Assembly (NCBI RefSeq): GCF_030704535.1
Contig: NC_081822.1
Span: 11,277,001-11,341,000 of the forward strand
DNA length: 64,000 nt
Direction of reading: 5' to 3'
Source: Vitis vinifera
Taxonomy: Eukaryota > Streptophyta > Magnoliopsida > Vitales > Vitaceae
The translations under genes and the position numbers were made by a program. Below the pieces are notes generated by a model. That model had not been told where the DNA came from and did not search any database. It saw only the letters and a list, made by a program, of their open reading frames with translations. Positions 45,532 to 58,348 of the stretch are shown piece after piece. Every line of letters begins with the position of its first letter. Within the stretch, counting starts at the first letter, position 1.

Positions 45532-47887
45532 ATGGATAGAATGGAACCTGCCTTAGATTTACCTCAGAAGGCCTCATTCAATGGGGCTGAGGAAGGCCAC
45601 AAGCAAAATAAGGAGGTAATATTACTGTTAGCATTGAAGTACCTTACAACCAAACATTCTACTGAGGGTTGCATGTTGGCTATTTTTGTAGGAAGTAGGG
45701 GTGTCAACAACATTGGTAAGCAATGGTTGCGTCGATATACGAGGGAGAATTGCGGACAAGCAAAGAACTGGGGGATGGAAGGCATCACCCTTTATCATAG
45801 GTTTCCAAAATTCTTCTCTGTTTGTGCTTTGTTTGGATATTGGAAATAGCTTACCTCCATTATTCCTTCTTTATAATTATGTTGGATGTTGGTTGTAGTG
45901 AATGAGGTGGCAGAGAGGCTAGCGTTTTTCGCAATTGCTGTGAATATGGTGCAGTACTTGGTACTTCAGATGAACCAGTCGCTTCCAAAAGCTGCCACGC
46001 ACGTGACTGATTGGATTGGAGCTGCCTATGTTCTCACAATCCTTGGTGCATTCCTAGCTGATGCTTATTTGGGCCGATTCAGAACCATCATCATCTTCTC
46101 CTCTGTTTACACAGTTGTAAGTGCTGAGTAGCAGCAGCCAGTAACCTCAAATCGAGTCTCTTAAACTATTCCCTGTACATACTTCTGCAATCAAAATCTC
46201 ATTGAATGAGAGCCCACATGGGACTGAGACTCAGTATCATGTTCGACCATGGTTCTCCCTCATATGCTCTTCTGCTTTGTTTCACTGCTTCAGGGAATGG
46301 TGTTGTTGACACTCTCTGCTTCCATAGACAGCCTACGTCCACCTCAATGCCCCACACGACCTTGCGAACCAGCATCCCGCGGCCAGACGACATTCCTTTA
46401 TGGCGCACTAGCTCTTATAGCCCTCGGAACAGGAGGTATCAAGCCATGCGTCTCGTCCTTTGGTGCTGATCAATTCGACGAAGCAGATGGAGAGGAAGTG
46501 CAGAAGAAATACTCATTCTTCAATTGGTTCTTCTTTGCCATCAACATGGGGGCGCTCCTTGGTATCACCATATTGGTGTATATACAAGTAGAGAAAGGCT
46601 GGAATTGGGGTTTTGGAATCCCCACGGCAGCGATGTTCTGTTCCATCATCATCTTAGCTGCTGGCATTCCATACTATCGTTTCCAGAAACCAATGGGTAG
46701 TGCTTTTACCAGGTTTCTTCAGGTTATTGTGGCTTCAGTGAGGAACCATTTTAAAGGGGTAGAAGCGGGACATGGTGCTGAACTCTATGAAGTCAAAACT
46801 ACAGAGTCAGACATCTTGGGAAATCGAAAGATCGCTCACACCGTCCAGTACAGGTTTGTATTGTCTAGGATCTCAATAGTTGACCTATGAGAGAATATTG
46901 GTCGTAGTTTCGACGAAACTCGATCGATCTCATTCAGGGATGCATGTATGCTTGTGATTCAATCCATTTGTCACTGTAGGGCTTTCATTTTTCAGGTTTT
47001 TGGACAAAGCAGCAGTTATAACAGATGCTGAAGCCAACACAAAGAGCCGCTGGAGGCTCTGCACAGTCACCCAAGTTGAAGAATTCAAATCCTTCGTTAG
47101 AATCCTACCAGTGTGGGCCTCCACCATAGCTCTCTCCATTTCGTTCGCCCAACTCTCAACCTTCTTCATCAGCCAAGCCCATATCATGGACAGAAAACTT
47201 GGCCCTGACTTCGTCATCCCAGCCGGCTCCATTCCCGTCTTTAGCGCCATGAACGCACTCATCCTTGTTCCCATCTACGAGAAGTGGATTGTTCCCATTC
47301 TCCGCCGCCACACTGGGCACCGCAGAGGCATCACATCTCTGCAACGAATGGGCATCGGCCTATTCGTTTCCATCTTTGCCCTGGCATCTGCCGCCTTGGT
47401 AGAAAAGAGACGGCGTGACCATTCTAGGGCATCAACCATGAGCGTTTTCTGGCTGCTTCCCCAGTTCTTCCTCATAGGCAGCGCCGAGGTCTTCACGTAT
47501 GTGGGGCAACTTGAGTTCTTCTACGACGAAGCCACCGATGGGACTCGAAGCCTTAGCAGCGCAATGTTTCTGAGTGAGATTGGGATAGGAAGCTGGTTGA
47601 GCACTGCCATCGTTAAGATCATCGAAGGCACAACTGGTGGGGAAGAAAAAGGGTGGTTGAGGAATACTCTTAACACAAGCCGACTGGATTACTTCTACTG
47701 GGTATTGACTGGAATCAATGTTGCTAATTTCTTCATATATTTGTGGATTGCTGGGCTTTATAAGGAGAAAGGCGGTGCAAGTGGGAGTGTAAGAGATGAG
47801 CCCATGGCAGAGCTGGGCGGTGAAGCTGGAAGAGAGGATGGTAAAGGGGAACTTGAAAGTAAGCTCTTCTATGATTACAAAAACTAA
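45532..47887 (+). CDS. NRT1/PTR family (NPF) proton-coupled transporter, tandem copy 1
   Basis: Five exons: 45532-45615, 45692-45800, 45899-46116, 46294-46853 and 46996-47887. They give 620 residues and all phases agree. It is a POT/MFS transporter with about twelve membrane helices. The proton-coupling ExxER motif is in helix 1 (NEVAERLAFFAIAVNM). The PTR signature GTGGIKPCVSSFGADQFDE follows, then FFNWFFFAINMGALLG, the long central loop, FLDKAAVITDAEA, and the C-terminal LEFFYDEATDGTRSLSSAMF. NPF proteins carry nitrate, di- and tripeptides, hormones or glucosinolates, and the sequence alone does not settle the substrate or subfamily. The first exon (MDRMEPALDLPQKASFNG) is longer than in copy 2, and the C-terminal tail is longer and rich in Gly and acidic residues. 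The codon split by the last intron gives Arg here and Ser in copy 2. It looks intact. Confidence 0.9.
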
Positions 47888-50236
47888 ATTCATCTGTTTA
47901 TTAATTTCTCTTTTACTGTGTGATATATGGGCAAATTGTCTTATGCACATTGCTACATATACATAACATTGTTCCTGGTAACTATAACTATCAGGCCAGA
48001 AATAATTTTTATTATAATATTGAAACCAACAAGCTGATTTTAAAATTTCTGAACTCGGTTCACCTACTGCTTTAATGGGTGGACAGCCCAACCCATAGAA
48101 CATACTTCGAGTTCCGCACATTGACATTTCAACCTAATATAAACCTTATATGGTGGGTTGATAAAAGACACAAAAACCAACTTGCCATTTCTTTTACTTT
48201 ATGTATTCAATTATTTTGCATTTTTGCATGGAAATGGGGGGTTAAAATAATAATAATAATCTTGAAGGATTAATACTGACCTATTCGCAATTACAAAATG
48301 GCACTCTCATTGTTGCCCCTTCACTAACTTTGATCTTCTCTGGCCCATGTTTGCAACCTTGCCCTCGTCTTCACTGACATGTAATAGTTATAGAAGGGAA
48401 GTTATTCTTCCATTTGTGGACGTCTCTCTCGGCTAGTGTGGGTGGTGTGAGTGGTGGCATTATCCTAATTTTACTTTTACCACTTTTCTCCTACCTCCCA
48501 TAAATATTTGTGACATGATCAGTCAGATGACTCATAGTAAAATTATGTCCTACTCTGAAATTTCATCCCAAAATTAATGTACATCCCTAATTTAATCTCC
48601 AATCTATTGCGTGCCCATACCCACACGTCGCATAAAATCTACGGATGAGGTTAGGCTATTGCCTTACATGGTAGTATAATCTCTTATTTTATTCTAATTT
48701 CTAGTGTGGGGCTTCCTATTTAAGTAGACAACGATTTAAATTTAATCTTCATATATTTTGTGGTCTTTCCTATTTAACGAGACACCAAATATGGTGAACA
48801 TCCCATCAACAAGAGGCTTTTTCTGCTTTTACTCAATCCATATTTTTTTTCTTTTTATATCTTGTTGCAGGTTTTGTCGATACTTAAAATCAATCAATAA
48901 TTTCAGGGATGAACAAATATTAATGACATTAAAAAAAGAATAAACTAAGAATTTTCTTACAGTGATTTTAGGATATATTTTCAATAAAAAAAATATTTTT
49001 AGAAAATAAAATTAAATATTTGATAAATTTTAAAAAATACTTTTAAAAATATGAAAAATCACTTATGATATTAGAAAATCATCAATAATATTTCTTAAAA
49101 ACATTTTCAAAAATATACTTTTATTAAAAATATTTTAAGTAAAAACATAGTCAAATACAATTTTATTTTAGTATTTGAGAATAATTGAAACTTGAAAATG
49201 GGAATAGATTAAAACAGTACTATCAACTTCAACAATTCCTGACTCGAGCTATTTAGTATATTCTTTAGGGCTAAAATATTATTATAATAAGTATGATAAA
49301 TATTTAATTAAATGAAGTAATAAAAAATATATATTTTTAATCATGTTTCAACATCATTTAATTTGTATCATATATTGGTTGAAATCGAATTACTACCAAT
49401 CACCTAAAAAGAATGATAAACATGATAATTGTCGCCCACATTTTAAAAAATAAATAAATATGATAAATCTTATAAAAATATGGTCTATTAAATTTTTATA
49501 CTTGTGTTAGGACAACTTTTCAAAAGAAAAAAAAAGTTAATTAGTATTTATTTATTTTTATTCATAATTAAAATTTTGAGGATTTTAGTATTGATAATTA
49601 AAAATTTTGGGATTTATTTAAAAAAAAAAATAGGAAAGTAATCATAATTGGGAAAGCAAAAAATACCCATATACCATTTCTCTATGCTTTTACCATTTTC
49701 CCATTTTAGATTGCTTTCCCTTTTTTATTGTTTTCTATTTTTATATATATTGCTTTTAACCATATATAAAAATAGGAAAACAATAAAAAATTGGAAAAGC
49801 AATCATAAAATAGGAAAATGGTAAAAGCATAGAGAAATGGTATATGGGTATTTTGTAAACTAAAAATTAATTTTATTTTTTTGGCCAAATATTCTAAAAT
49901 ATTACAAGAATCTAAGAAGGAAACAAAAAGGAGAAAAGAAATTTTTTGAGGGTTCACAAAAATATTTCCGTGGGGAGTACAAATAGATCCCACTGTCTTG
50001 TACTTGCTCCCGAAAATACCATCCAAATTCTATCTCGTTGTACAATATTTTATCGCAAATTACAGAAATTGATTTTCAAGATACTTGGTACCATCTTAGA
50101 GATTCATGCCTTGAGCACAACTCCTTCAGAGACAAAAAGACTATACTTGAGCACAAATCTTCCGGCCGCAAACTTTAGATCGACGAAATCGAACCTTCGC
50201 CTGGAGTTACTTCTCAAGTCTCCGGCATAGATCACC
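47888..50236. other. Intergenic region between the two NPF genes
   Basis: AT-rich, with A/T-word repeats near 48960-49160 like those near 3.5 kb and 60.4 kb, and a strong foldback at 49660-49854. No gene is seen. Confidence 0.5.
49660..49854. repeat. Near-perfect foldback (inverted repeat, about 90-bp arms)
   Basis: The left arm starts 'aaaatacccatatacc' and the right arm ends with its reverse complement. Between them, 'atttctctatgcttttacca' and further blocks pair along about 90 bases with only a few mismatches, leaving a loop of about 12 bases near 49757. It resembles a foldback MITE or the precursor of a long hairpin RNA. No clear target duplication was found. Confidence 0.85.
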
Positions 50237-52697
50237 ATGGATGAAATTGGGGAAGTCGATCGGCATATAGGGAAGGTAATGTGATTTTACATCCAAATAT
50301 TCCACTACTTCATTTCTTCTAGCGTCCATTGAGGGGATTGATTTTGTAGGAAGAAAGCCTTCGGACAACCTTGGTCAGCAATGGTCGTGTCGACTTTAGG
50401 GGGAGAATTGCAGATAAGCGAACAACCGGCGGATGGAAGGCGTCCCCGTTCATCATAGGTTTGCAAACTCTTCTCTGTCATGGTCTCCTCCGGATGTTGA
50501 AGACCCTTTTCTTATTTTTCGTACATCTTGCATATATGGCGTTAAAAAATTGAAATGATGTTTGGGTGTGGGTTGTAGCGAATGAGGTGGCGGAGAGGTT
50601 AGCCTTTTTCGCAATTGCGGTGAACATGGTGTCTTACTTGGTATTTGAGATGCACCAGTCGATTCCGAAAGCTGCTACTCACGTGACTGACTGGATTGGA
50701 GCTGCCTATGTTCTCACAATCCTTGGCGCTTTCTTGGCCGATGCTTGTTTGGGCCGATTCGGAACCATCGTCATCTTCTCTTCCATTTATGCTGTTGTAA
50801 GTATTAATCCACAATCAATAATTAGGCACGGTAAAAGTTAGATATAATGCGACAAACCAACCCGAACTCAATACTTTTTTGTTTAGACCGAGTATAATTG
50901 TGTATGGCTCAAATTTATATCTTGTTCAGGTTGAGTATAATAGTGTATGGCTCAAATTTACATCAAATTTGTATTCTGTTTGGATGGAACTATTTAGCAA
51001 AATGCATAAACTTTCACATGACATGTCACCCTAACAATGACCACAACCCCCAATTTTTCTTTCAAAATCTTCTTATCTCATGATTGTGTTGGACAAAATG
51101 GGGCAGGGCCAATTAATTTTCATGTCATAGGTCTGGAACTCATCACTTTTGACTGTGACAGGGAATGGTGTTGTTAACACTCTCAGCCTCCATAGACAGC
51201 CTACATCCATCTCCATGCACCAAGCAACCATGCAAACCGGCATCCTATGGCCAAACAGTCTTTTTCAGTTGCGCCTTAGCCCTCATAGCCCTTGGGACCG
51301 GTGGTATCAAGCCATGCGTCTCCTCTTTCGGGGCTGATCAATTTGACGAGGCAGATGAAAATGAAGTCCACAAGAAATATGCATTCTTCAATTGGTTCTT
51401 CTTCGCCATCAACATTGGTGCACTCTTCGGTATCACTCTCTTGGTCTACATTCAAGTGGAGAAAAGCTGGAGTTGGGGTTTCGGAGTTCCAACGGCTACC
51501 ATGTTTTGTTCCATCATAATCTTGGTCGCTGGTATGAGGTATTATCGTTACCAAAGGCCGATGGGAAGTGCCTTTACAAGGTTCCTTCAGGTCATTGTGG
51601 CTTCAGTCAGGAACCACTCTAGAGGGGTTGAAGTGGGACGTGAAGATGATCTATATGAAGTCAGCACTAAAGAGTCAGATATCTTCGGCGCCGTAAAGCT
51701 CCCTCATACCGCACAATACAGGTTGGTGTTATGTTGGACCCCATTAGAATCTCAACCAAAACTATAGCACAGCCACCGGCATTCATCCTCCTGGATTGGC
51801 CGCAGTTGGGTAAAAAAAGGGTATCTGTAAAATGGTTGCTCATAAATATGTCATTTGTTATTATGTTGATCTTTCAGCTTTTTGGACAAAGCAGCAGTTA
51901 TAACAGACGCTGAAGCCATCACAAAGAACCGTTGGAGGCTATGCACAGTCACCCAAGTTGAAGAATTCAAATCCTTCCTCAGAGTCCTACCAGTCTGGGC
52001 CTCCACCATAGCTCTCTCCATTTCATTCGCCCAACTCTCCACCTTCTTCATCAGCCAGGCCCTCATCATGGACAGAAAACTTGGCCCCAGTTTCGTCATT
52101 CCAGCTGGTTCCATTCCCGTGTTTAGCGCCATTACTGGCCTCATCCTTGTCCCCATCTACGAAAAATGGATCGTTCCCATTCTCCGCCGCTATACTGGGC
52201 ACCGTAGAGGCATCACATCACTACAACGAATGGGCGTCGGCCTATTCTTGTCCATAATTGCTCTGGCCTCTGCTGCCTTGGTAGAAAAGAAACGGCGTGA
52301 CCATTCTAAACCATTAACGGTGAGCGTGTTCTGGCTGCTTCCGCAGTACTTCCTCATGGGGAGCGCTGAAGTTTTTACGTACGTCGGACAACTTGAGTTC
52401 TTCTACGATGAAGCCACCGACGGGACTCGAAGCATTAGCAGCGCAATTTTTCTGAGTGAGATTGGGATAGGAAGCTGGTTGAGCAGTGCCATCGTTGAGA
52501 TCATCGAAGGCACAACTGGCGGGGAAGAAAAAGGGTGGCTGAGGAATGATATTAACAAAAGCCGGCTGGACTATTTCTACTGGACACTGGCGGGGATCAA
52601 TGGTGTTAATTTCTTGATATATTTATGGATTGCTCGGCGTTATAAGGGCAAAGGTAGTGAAAAGTGGAGTGTGAGAGATGTAGCCGTTCATGGTTGA
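50237..52697 (+). CDS. NRT1/PTR family (NPF) proton-coupled transporter, tandem copy 2
   Basis: Five exons: 50237-50275, 50350-50458, 50579-50796, 51162-51721 and 51878-52697. They give 581 residues. The three internal exons have exactly the lengths of those in copy 1 (109, 218 and 560 nt), so the pair arose by tandem duplication of the whole gene. Helix 1 carries ExxER (NEVAERLAFF), followed by GTGGIKPCVSSFGADQFDE, FFNWFFFAINIGALFG, FLDKAAVITDAEA, RRYTGHRRGITSLQRMGVG and LEFFYDEATDGTRSISSAIF. The short first exon encodes only MDEIGEVDRHIGK. The C-terminus stops soon after the last helix (KWSVRDVAVHG), lacking about thirty residues of tail present in copy 1. Substrate and subfamily cannot be assigned by eye. 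It looks intact and functional. Confidence 0.9.
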
Positions 52698-55600
52698 GAA
52701 AGGGAGGATTCTGAAACCGTAAGGTAAGATCTTCTGAAATCACAATTTATCTTATCTCCTCATGGTTGTTTATTTGGCAAATTGTCCAATGCCCATTACT
52801 GACATATTGCAATCGTCAAATATGTTTGACATCATCAATTGTTGCAAATTTTTTTTTAATAATATAGCCACTAAACATTTATATATACCATTTATCTATT
52901 TGGTAGAAATTTATTACTTAATTTATTCCTATACAACTCATTTCCGCTTTGGACGGCTTTAAATACGTCTATATAATTGAAAAGGCCTTGTTACACGAAA
53001 AGTGTTAGTTAGGAACTCTTTTCTTTAATTGATGTAGGGTGTAAAAGTTATCAAAATTGATCCTTAACCCTCGTAAGGGACTTTCAGTAGGCACTCTAAA
53101 TGACCCAATAATCACGTGGAACACAATTATGCTATTGATATCACACATGAATTAAAGGAAAAAGTTCTTAAAAATTATATATACAATGGACTCTTTTTAA
53201 CTATATAGACGCTGTTAAAACCGTCAAGACCTATTAGATTTAAAATGGATGAGATATCTATATGAGAAAGAGTGGATCACTAAAGTCAGTTTATGATAGT
53301 AATTAATTGCGTCCATACGTGACCAGTTACATTGTTTTGTGGGTTGGGTTAATTAAGCCCCCAGTAATCAGAATAACTTGACCCAATTCAAAAGCAATCT
53401 AGGCTCAAATTCAGGCACATATGGGCTTGAGTGGAATTTCGAATGGGCCTGACCATGGCCTTTACCCAGACTATCGATTATGCCCCAGTAGGTTCAAAGA
53501 GCCCTGAATGTGTGGCTCTAACCATGAATATATAATTAACAGTGAAAAAGTAAACTCAATTCTCAAGCGACCTTAAGGACTGCCATCATAAAGCATGTAA
53601 AAGATAAAATAATTACTATTAAATGAATTACAGTCTTTAAGATAAAAACAAAAACAAAACAAGAAGTGAGGAAAAATATAATTGAAATTTCAAAATGGGA
53701 GACAATAGGTGATCCTTTTGACTTTGAGGTTAGGTGAGATTGCCAACAATTGATAACATTGGACAGCCAGTTGGTGAGGCTGTCCTTTGGGACAAACCCT
53801 TGTTCCGACGTCCAGCAAATCGGCGATCAATTGACCAAATGCTACTATAAGGGAAAAAAAAAATGTAACAGTTGACATCATTAAAGGGGAAGCATGCTGT
53901 AAAGAAAATGCTTTAACAAAAGGCAGTAATATGGTGATTATGGATCCAAATAATTATGACTCTTTAATAATGCCATCTCTCGGGATCTGTTAAATGCTGT
54001 CTTAATCTTACATAAAAGTTAGACAGTGCTTTTAGGCATAAATTTAAGAACTTGACTAAGACACTTTCTAGAGACGTAGAGGAACCAAACAAAAATGTGG
54101 GCTCATTTCGTCTACATTTTCTTTTGCCTACAGCCAGCTGAAATCATGGCTTTTTCAAGTTTTACCTTTAGGAATTGAACTCAAAGAAAGATAGTTTTCC
54201 AGGTTGCTGTTTTGCGGATCATCAAATGGTCCCTGCCACAAGATTTTATTGAGATTTCTAAAGGTCATGTCGTAAACACTAACTGGCTATATCTTAAAGC
54301 TTTCCGTCATCTCTTGAATCCTGATCTTACAGTATGATTCCATGTAGGCAGCGGACCAAGCAGTCACCTGGTCAATCATGGAACAGTACAGTCCAAATAG
54401 GTGTCTATTATTCCTTTTTCCTTGGTACCCACAAGTTTCTTGTTCTGGAAGTAACCTAAAATTTACACAGAATAATCCATGGAGATCATGACAAGTTAAA
54501 ATAGTTATGGTTACTTGCATGACTCAATGACTTACCATATATGGAGTGTTATTTGGTTAGCGAAACTATAGTTTAATTACTCAGTAGAAGCCTTTCTTAG
54601 GTTGAGTAGTCATGAGCCATACTCTCCAACCTCATCTTCCTCTGCGACTTTCGTTTGACCATCTCCCATGGTTGATGGCAATCATTCTGGTATTTCATAC
54701 TTTATCACCAGATCGTTGAAGAACTAAAGCCATACTCTTCTAGACACGAACTTTCATTTCATTGTTCTCAAAGGCAACATTTGCCATATTATATTAATGA
54801 AAGGGGAAAACTTTAGCTGTACTGTACTTCTTGTGTGGCCCTTTAATGTTAAGTTCTAAATTGGGTCAAGAATTTTACAGGAATATTGAAGAAGCACGCG
54901 TTGATAGGTGAAAGGTGATGTGATTTAATCTACCATTTTCACGGGCATTTCTTGTTAAATTTTTCCCAACCACTCCTTAGTTAAGCTCAGGCTTGATTGA
55001 ACACTGTGTGCTTTTGGGGGACAAAAGTGAAAAATGTTATCTCAGACTTTGGTTCTTTCCTTAAGGAACAGTGAGAACTGCCCTTCCACTTGAGTGTGAG
55101 AAACCCAGCAAGCCTCAAATACTCCATGGACGACATGAATATCCAGGAGTTGCAGTTACATTGCACTACTTTTCCATTTTGAAATTTAGCTTTCCCATTG
55201 AGGCTTTGGTCTTTTATGTCTTTAAATTTCACCTGGTTCCCACACAGCTGATCATGCTAGAACCCAATGCGTCCTGAAGTTGGACCCCTTAGGCCTTCCA
55301 GTTGATGTCCCAGTTAATAATATGCTTGGTTATTTTTATTTTTTATTTTTTTGACATACATCATGATTAAACAAAATCGAAAGAGTGAGAAATTTGGAGG
55401 ATTTGGTGTTGCCTCTGGAATCATTGTAAATGAGTGTCGCTACGATATCGTATGAAAATCAAAATTTGCACCATCTTTAATAATAAATAGAAAGAGAAAC
55501 TATTGTGCGGGTCCTTCATTCCCATGCCACAATGATAATGATCTTCAGCATTAGCTTCACAAGGTGCAATTCTTTTTCCTTTAGAAAATCAAACCATTGA

Positions 55601-55847
55601 TTAACACATAAAGCATATGGGATCTCTAGAGCCCAAGGCGCGCATATCAAGAGGTAACTATCACCATCATATTCAATCCCCTCAAACTCTCTTGGAAAAA
55701 GAAAGAAAAGAAAAAGCAAAGCAGAAAAAAGGAAGAAGAAGAAGAAAAGCAAAAGGATTTCGTACACACAAGCTTTTCCGATATAAATAAAGTAGTAGGG
55801 TGTTGTCCAACCAAAGCACTGTAGTCAAAAGGGTTAGGGTTTGCTGG
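52698..55847. other. Intergenic region between NPF copy 2 and WAT1
   Basis: The first few hundred bases are likely 3' UTR. A minus-strand frame at 54287-54520 (ending CKIRIQEMTESFKI) has fairly even composition but matches nothing I know. A GA-rich stretch at about 55690-55770 lies in the 3' flank of WAT1. No gene is supported. Confidence 0.45.
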
Positions 55848-58348
55848 TCAAACACTCTCGGTTGACGGAGGGAGAAGTGGCTGAGTAAGGGAGGACTTGA
55901 TGTGGCTTGATGTCCTGACGTTTCCGTGCTCCGCTGTGGAGGGGATCGCGACCTTCTCCTTGGCGGCAAACTTCTTCTCTTCGCTTTTGCCCCAGAGCAC
56001 GAAGTAGAGTCCTGATATGATCAACACTGCTCCAATGATCCTGTACATGCCACCCAGAAAAAGGCCTTCCATGAGCTTCAAATCAAAAAACAATATTTTG
56101 TACTAATACCCCCACAGTTCAGTTATTTCTACTAAACCCTTCACATACGATTGTGATTAAATTTAATCTTGCGGTTGGGGAGAAACATGTGGGGTTCCAT
56201 GAATGCATGAGTGAAGGGGTTTTGGAATGAGAAGGAAACAAAGATGATCATGGAGAGATATGGGGAGAGAGGTGGAGGAAGCACTGAGAGTGAGAAGTGA
56301 TTGATGAAAGAGATTGGAATTATAGGGACCCACCCTCCCAAATAGAACTCTTCGCCTAAAGCCACGGAAGCCATAATGGCGACAACCAGAGTCTGAACAG
56401 GTTGGTACACCGCCACGAACACCGGGCCACCCCTGTCAATGCACCATATCTGCACAGCGAATGCGATCCCTGATGCCACCACTCCCTGCAATTTTCCCAT
56501 CAACATTTCACTTTCAAAACCCCAATTAAGCCCACAAAAATTAAATCGTTTTGTATGACTACTTTTGCATAATAGCATTATAATATTCATGAAGAGAAAA
56601 GCGAAAAAAAAAAAGGAGAAATGACTTATGATCCACCATCTTAAGAAGATGGTGGTGGTGGTGGCCGGGTTCTAGACCCAAAGGCCACTGGCTCCTTTGC
56701 CGTAGGACGACAAACTTACCTTTTAACAGCTCCCAAAAGTATATGGCTCTGATAAGCCATTTTCTTTATAGGACAGGAGGAGGATGCGGATAACATGCGC
56801 AAATGAAGATGAAGAAGCTTCATTGCTATGTTCTAAGGGTTTTCTGTTGGTTTTTAAACCAAAGATTGTGACGTGTCACCACGATCTCTGATTGTGCGTG
56901 AATATATCATTACTCATGTCACTGCTTTGACTGGTATCCAGGCTTTAGAAAGTGGCTGGATTTATGGGATTGATATCCCTCCAGTTCCTGACTCTGCAGT
57001 TAAATTCAGTCCGAATTCCAAAACCCCAGCAAGCCACAACTGAACTCAAAGAGGGGTGCACTCGCCTTTTTCCAAAAGGTTATGTTATTAGCTCAACTGG
57101 TTCTCTTTTCTGGAGAAACTATGAGTTGGGTGCCTTTTTATCATGTTGTGTGACACTGTGACCTGCGAGTCTACCTCGGGACTCGGTGAATAAGAACGAA
57201 GTTTATTGAGTCACTCACCGCATAGAAGACGCTGAAGAGTTCTGCGCCAGAGTGAATAAGCCATGCTTGAGAGTTTCTCTCAATAACAAGAGCTATAATC
57301 AAAAACTGAATAAGGCCAAAGAAGCAGGTATAAGAGGTAACAGAGAGGCGAGCCGGGTACTTCTTCAAAACTGGGGCCTGCAAGACGAGCCAAGCGGACC
57401 AAGACAAGCAATGGCCAATGAGATAGACGCAGCCAAGAGTCCAGTTTTTGCCCTTTGCATCTCCTAGTGAAAGAAACAGTGGGGGTGTGTTGTCTGGCCG
57501 TGTAGATGGGCTGTATATGGTCGGACCCTTATATAAAGTAATAACCGAAGCTCCAGCAACACAGAGGATGGTTCCGAGCACCTTGGCAAGACCGTCCTTT
57601 CTATTCAATCGCACTTGCTCTATGCTGAAAATCAAAATAAGAAGAATAAAAACATGTAGGAGGCATGCATGAGTGGAGACCTTTAATTAACAAGTATTAT
57701 GCTCATTTAACTAGTTTTCATGAGAGTAAGAACTTGCCGAAGTACGGCTGCCATGAGAAAGGTAATGGCAGGGACGGAGTTTTGTATCGCTGATGCAAAG
57801 GTGGGTGACGTATTGTCCAAACCCAACAAGTAGAATCCTTGGTTTGCTGTTATTCTGTCACGCACGTTAAAGAATATACAAAAGAATGAGTACTTTCGTG
57901 GTGAATCTTTTCAATATTTGTTGTATTGATGAATCTTTTATATTTAGTGGTTAAATCATACCCAACTAGTGCGAGGAGGAAGAACTGGACGACAAAAGAA
58001 AGAGTGAGTGCTGGTCGCTCCTTCCTGGTCAAAGAAGAATGGAAAGGACAAGTTATGGTAACGGGCTAATATTAGAGAATATAAAAGAAGAGAAGAAAAT
58101 GTGCTAAGCTAGTAGTTAAGTGCGTACTTCTCTAAAAAATAAGCAAAGGGGGCTAGCAGAAGCAAAGCGATAATGTTCCTATAAACTGGAAACACGAGTT
58201 TGCTTATGCCCATGTTGAGGGCAGCTCTGGAGACTACATGAAATCCGGCATAGCCAAACTGCAAGGCCAACATGGCCAGGTGCAGCTGGACTCGTTCAGG
58301 CACTGAACACCACATTCTCCTTGAAGAAGTTGAGCCAGTATCCGCCAT
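55848..58348 (-). CDS. WAT1: WAT1 (WALLS ARE THIN 1), vacuolar auxin transport facilitator
   Basis: Six minus-strand exons: 58348-58128, 58024-57962, 57854-57738, 57624-57219, 56485-56334 and 56040-55848. They give 383 residues with consistent phases. The product has two EamA domains with about ten membrane helices. Recognisable blocks are LQFGYAGFHVVSRAALNMGI, FPVYRNIIALLLLAPFAYFL, GLDNTSPTFASAIQNSVPAI, CVAGASVITLYKGPTIYSP, the second repeat with GIAFAVQIWCIDRGGPVFVA and VYQPVQTLVVAIMASVALGE, and a tail ending LTQPLLPPSTESV. These match what I recall of Arabidopsis WAT1 (At1g75500) nearly throughout. That protein is a tonoplast protein that exports auxin from the vacuole and is needed for secondary walls in fibres. 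The ATG at 58348 is chosen because the frame upstream offers only TTG. The intron 57625-57737 starts with GC. A TATA-like element lies about 95 bp upstream (58443-58450). Confidence 0.94.

Noticed and set aside
47432-48127. 231-codon minus-strand frame over the end of NPF copy 1
   Set aside because: Antisense to the last, well supported NPF exon, with no domain or splice logic of its own.
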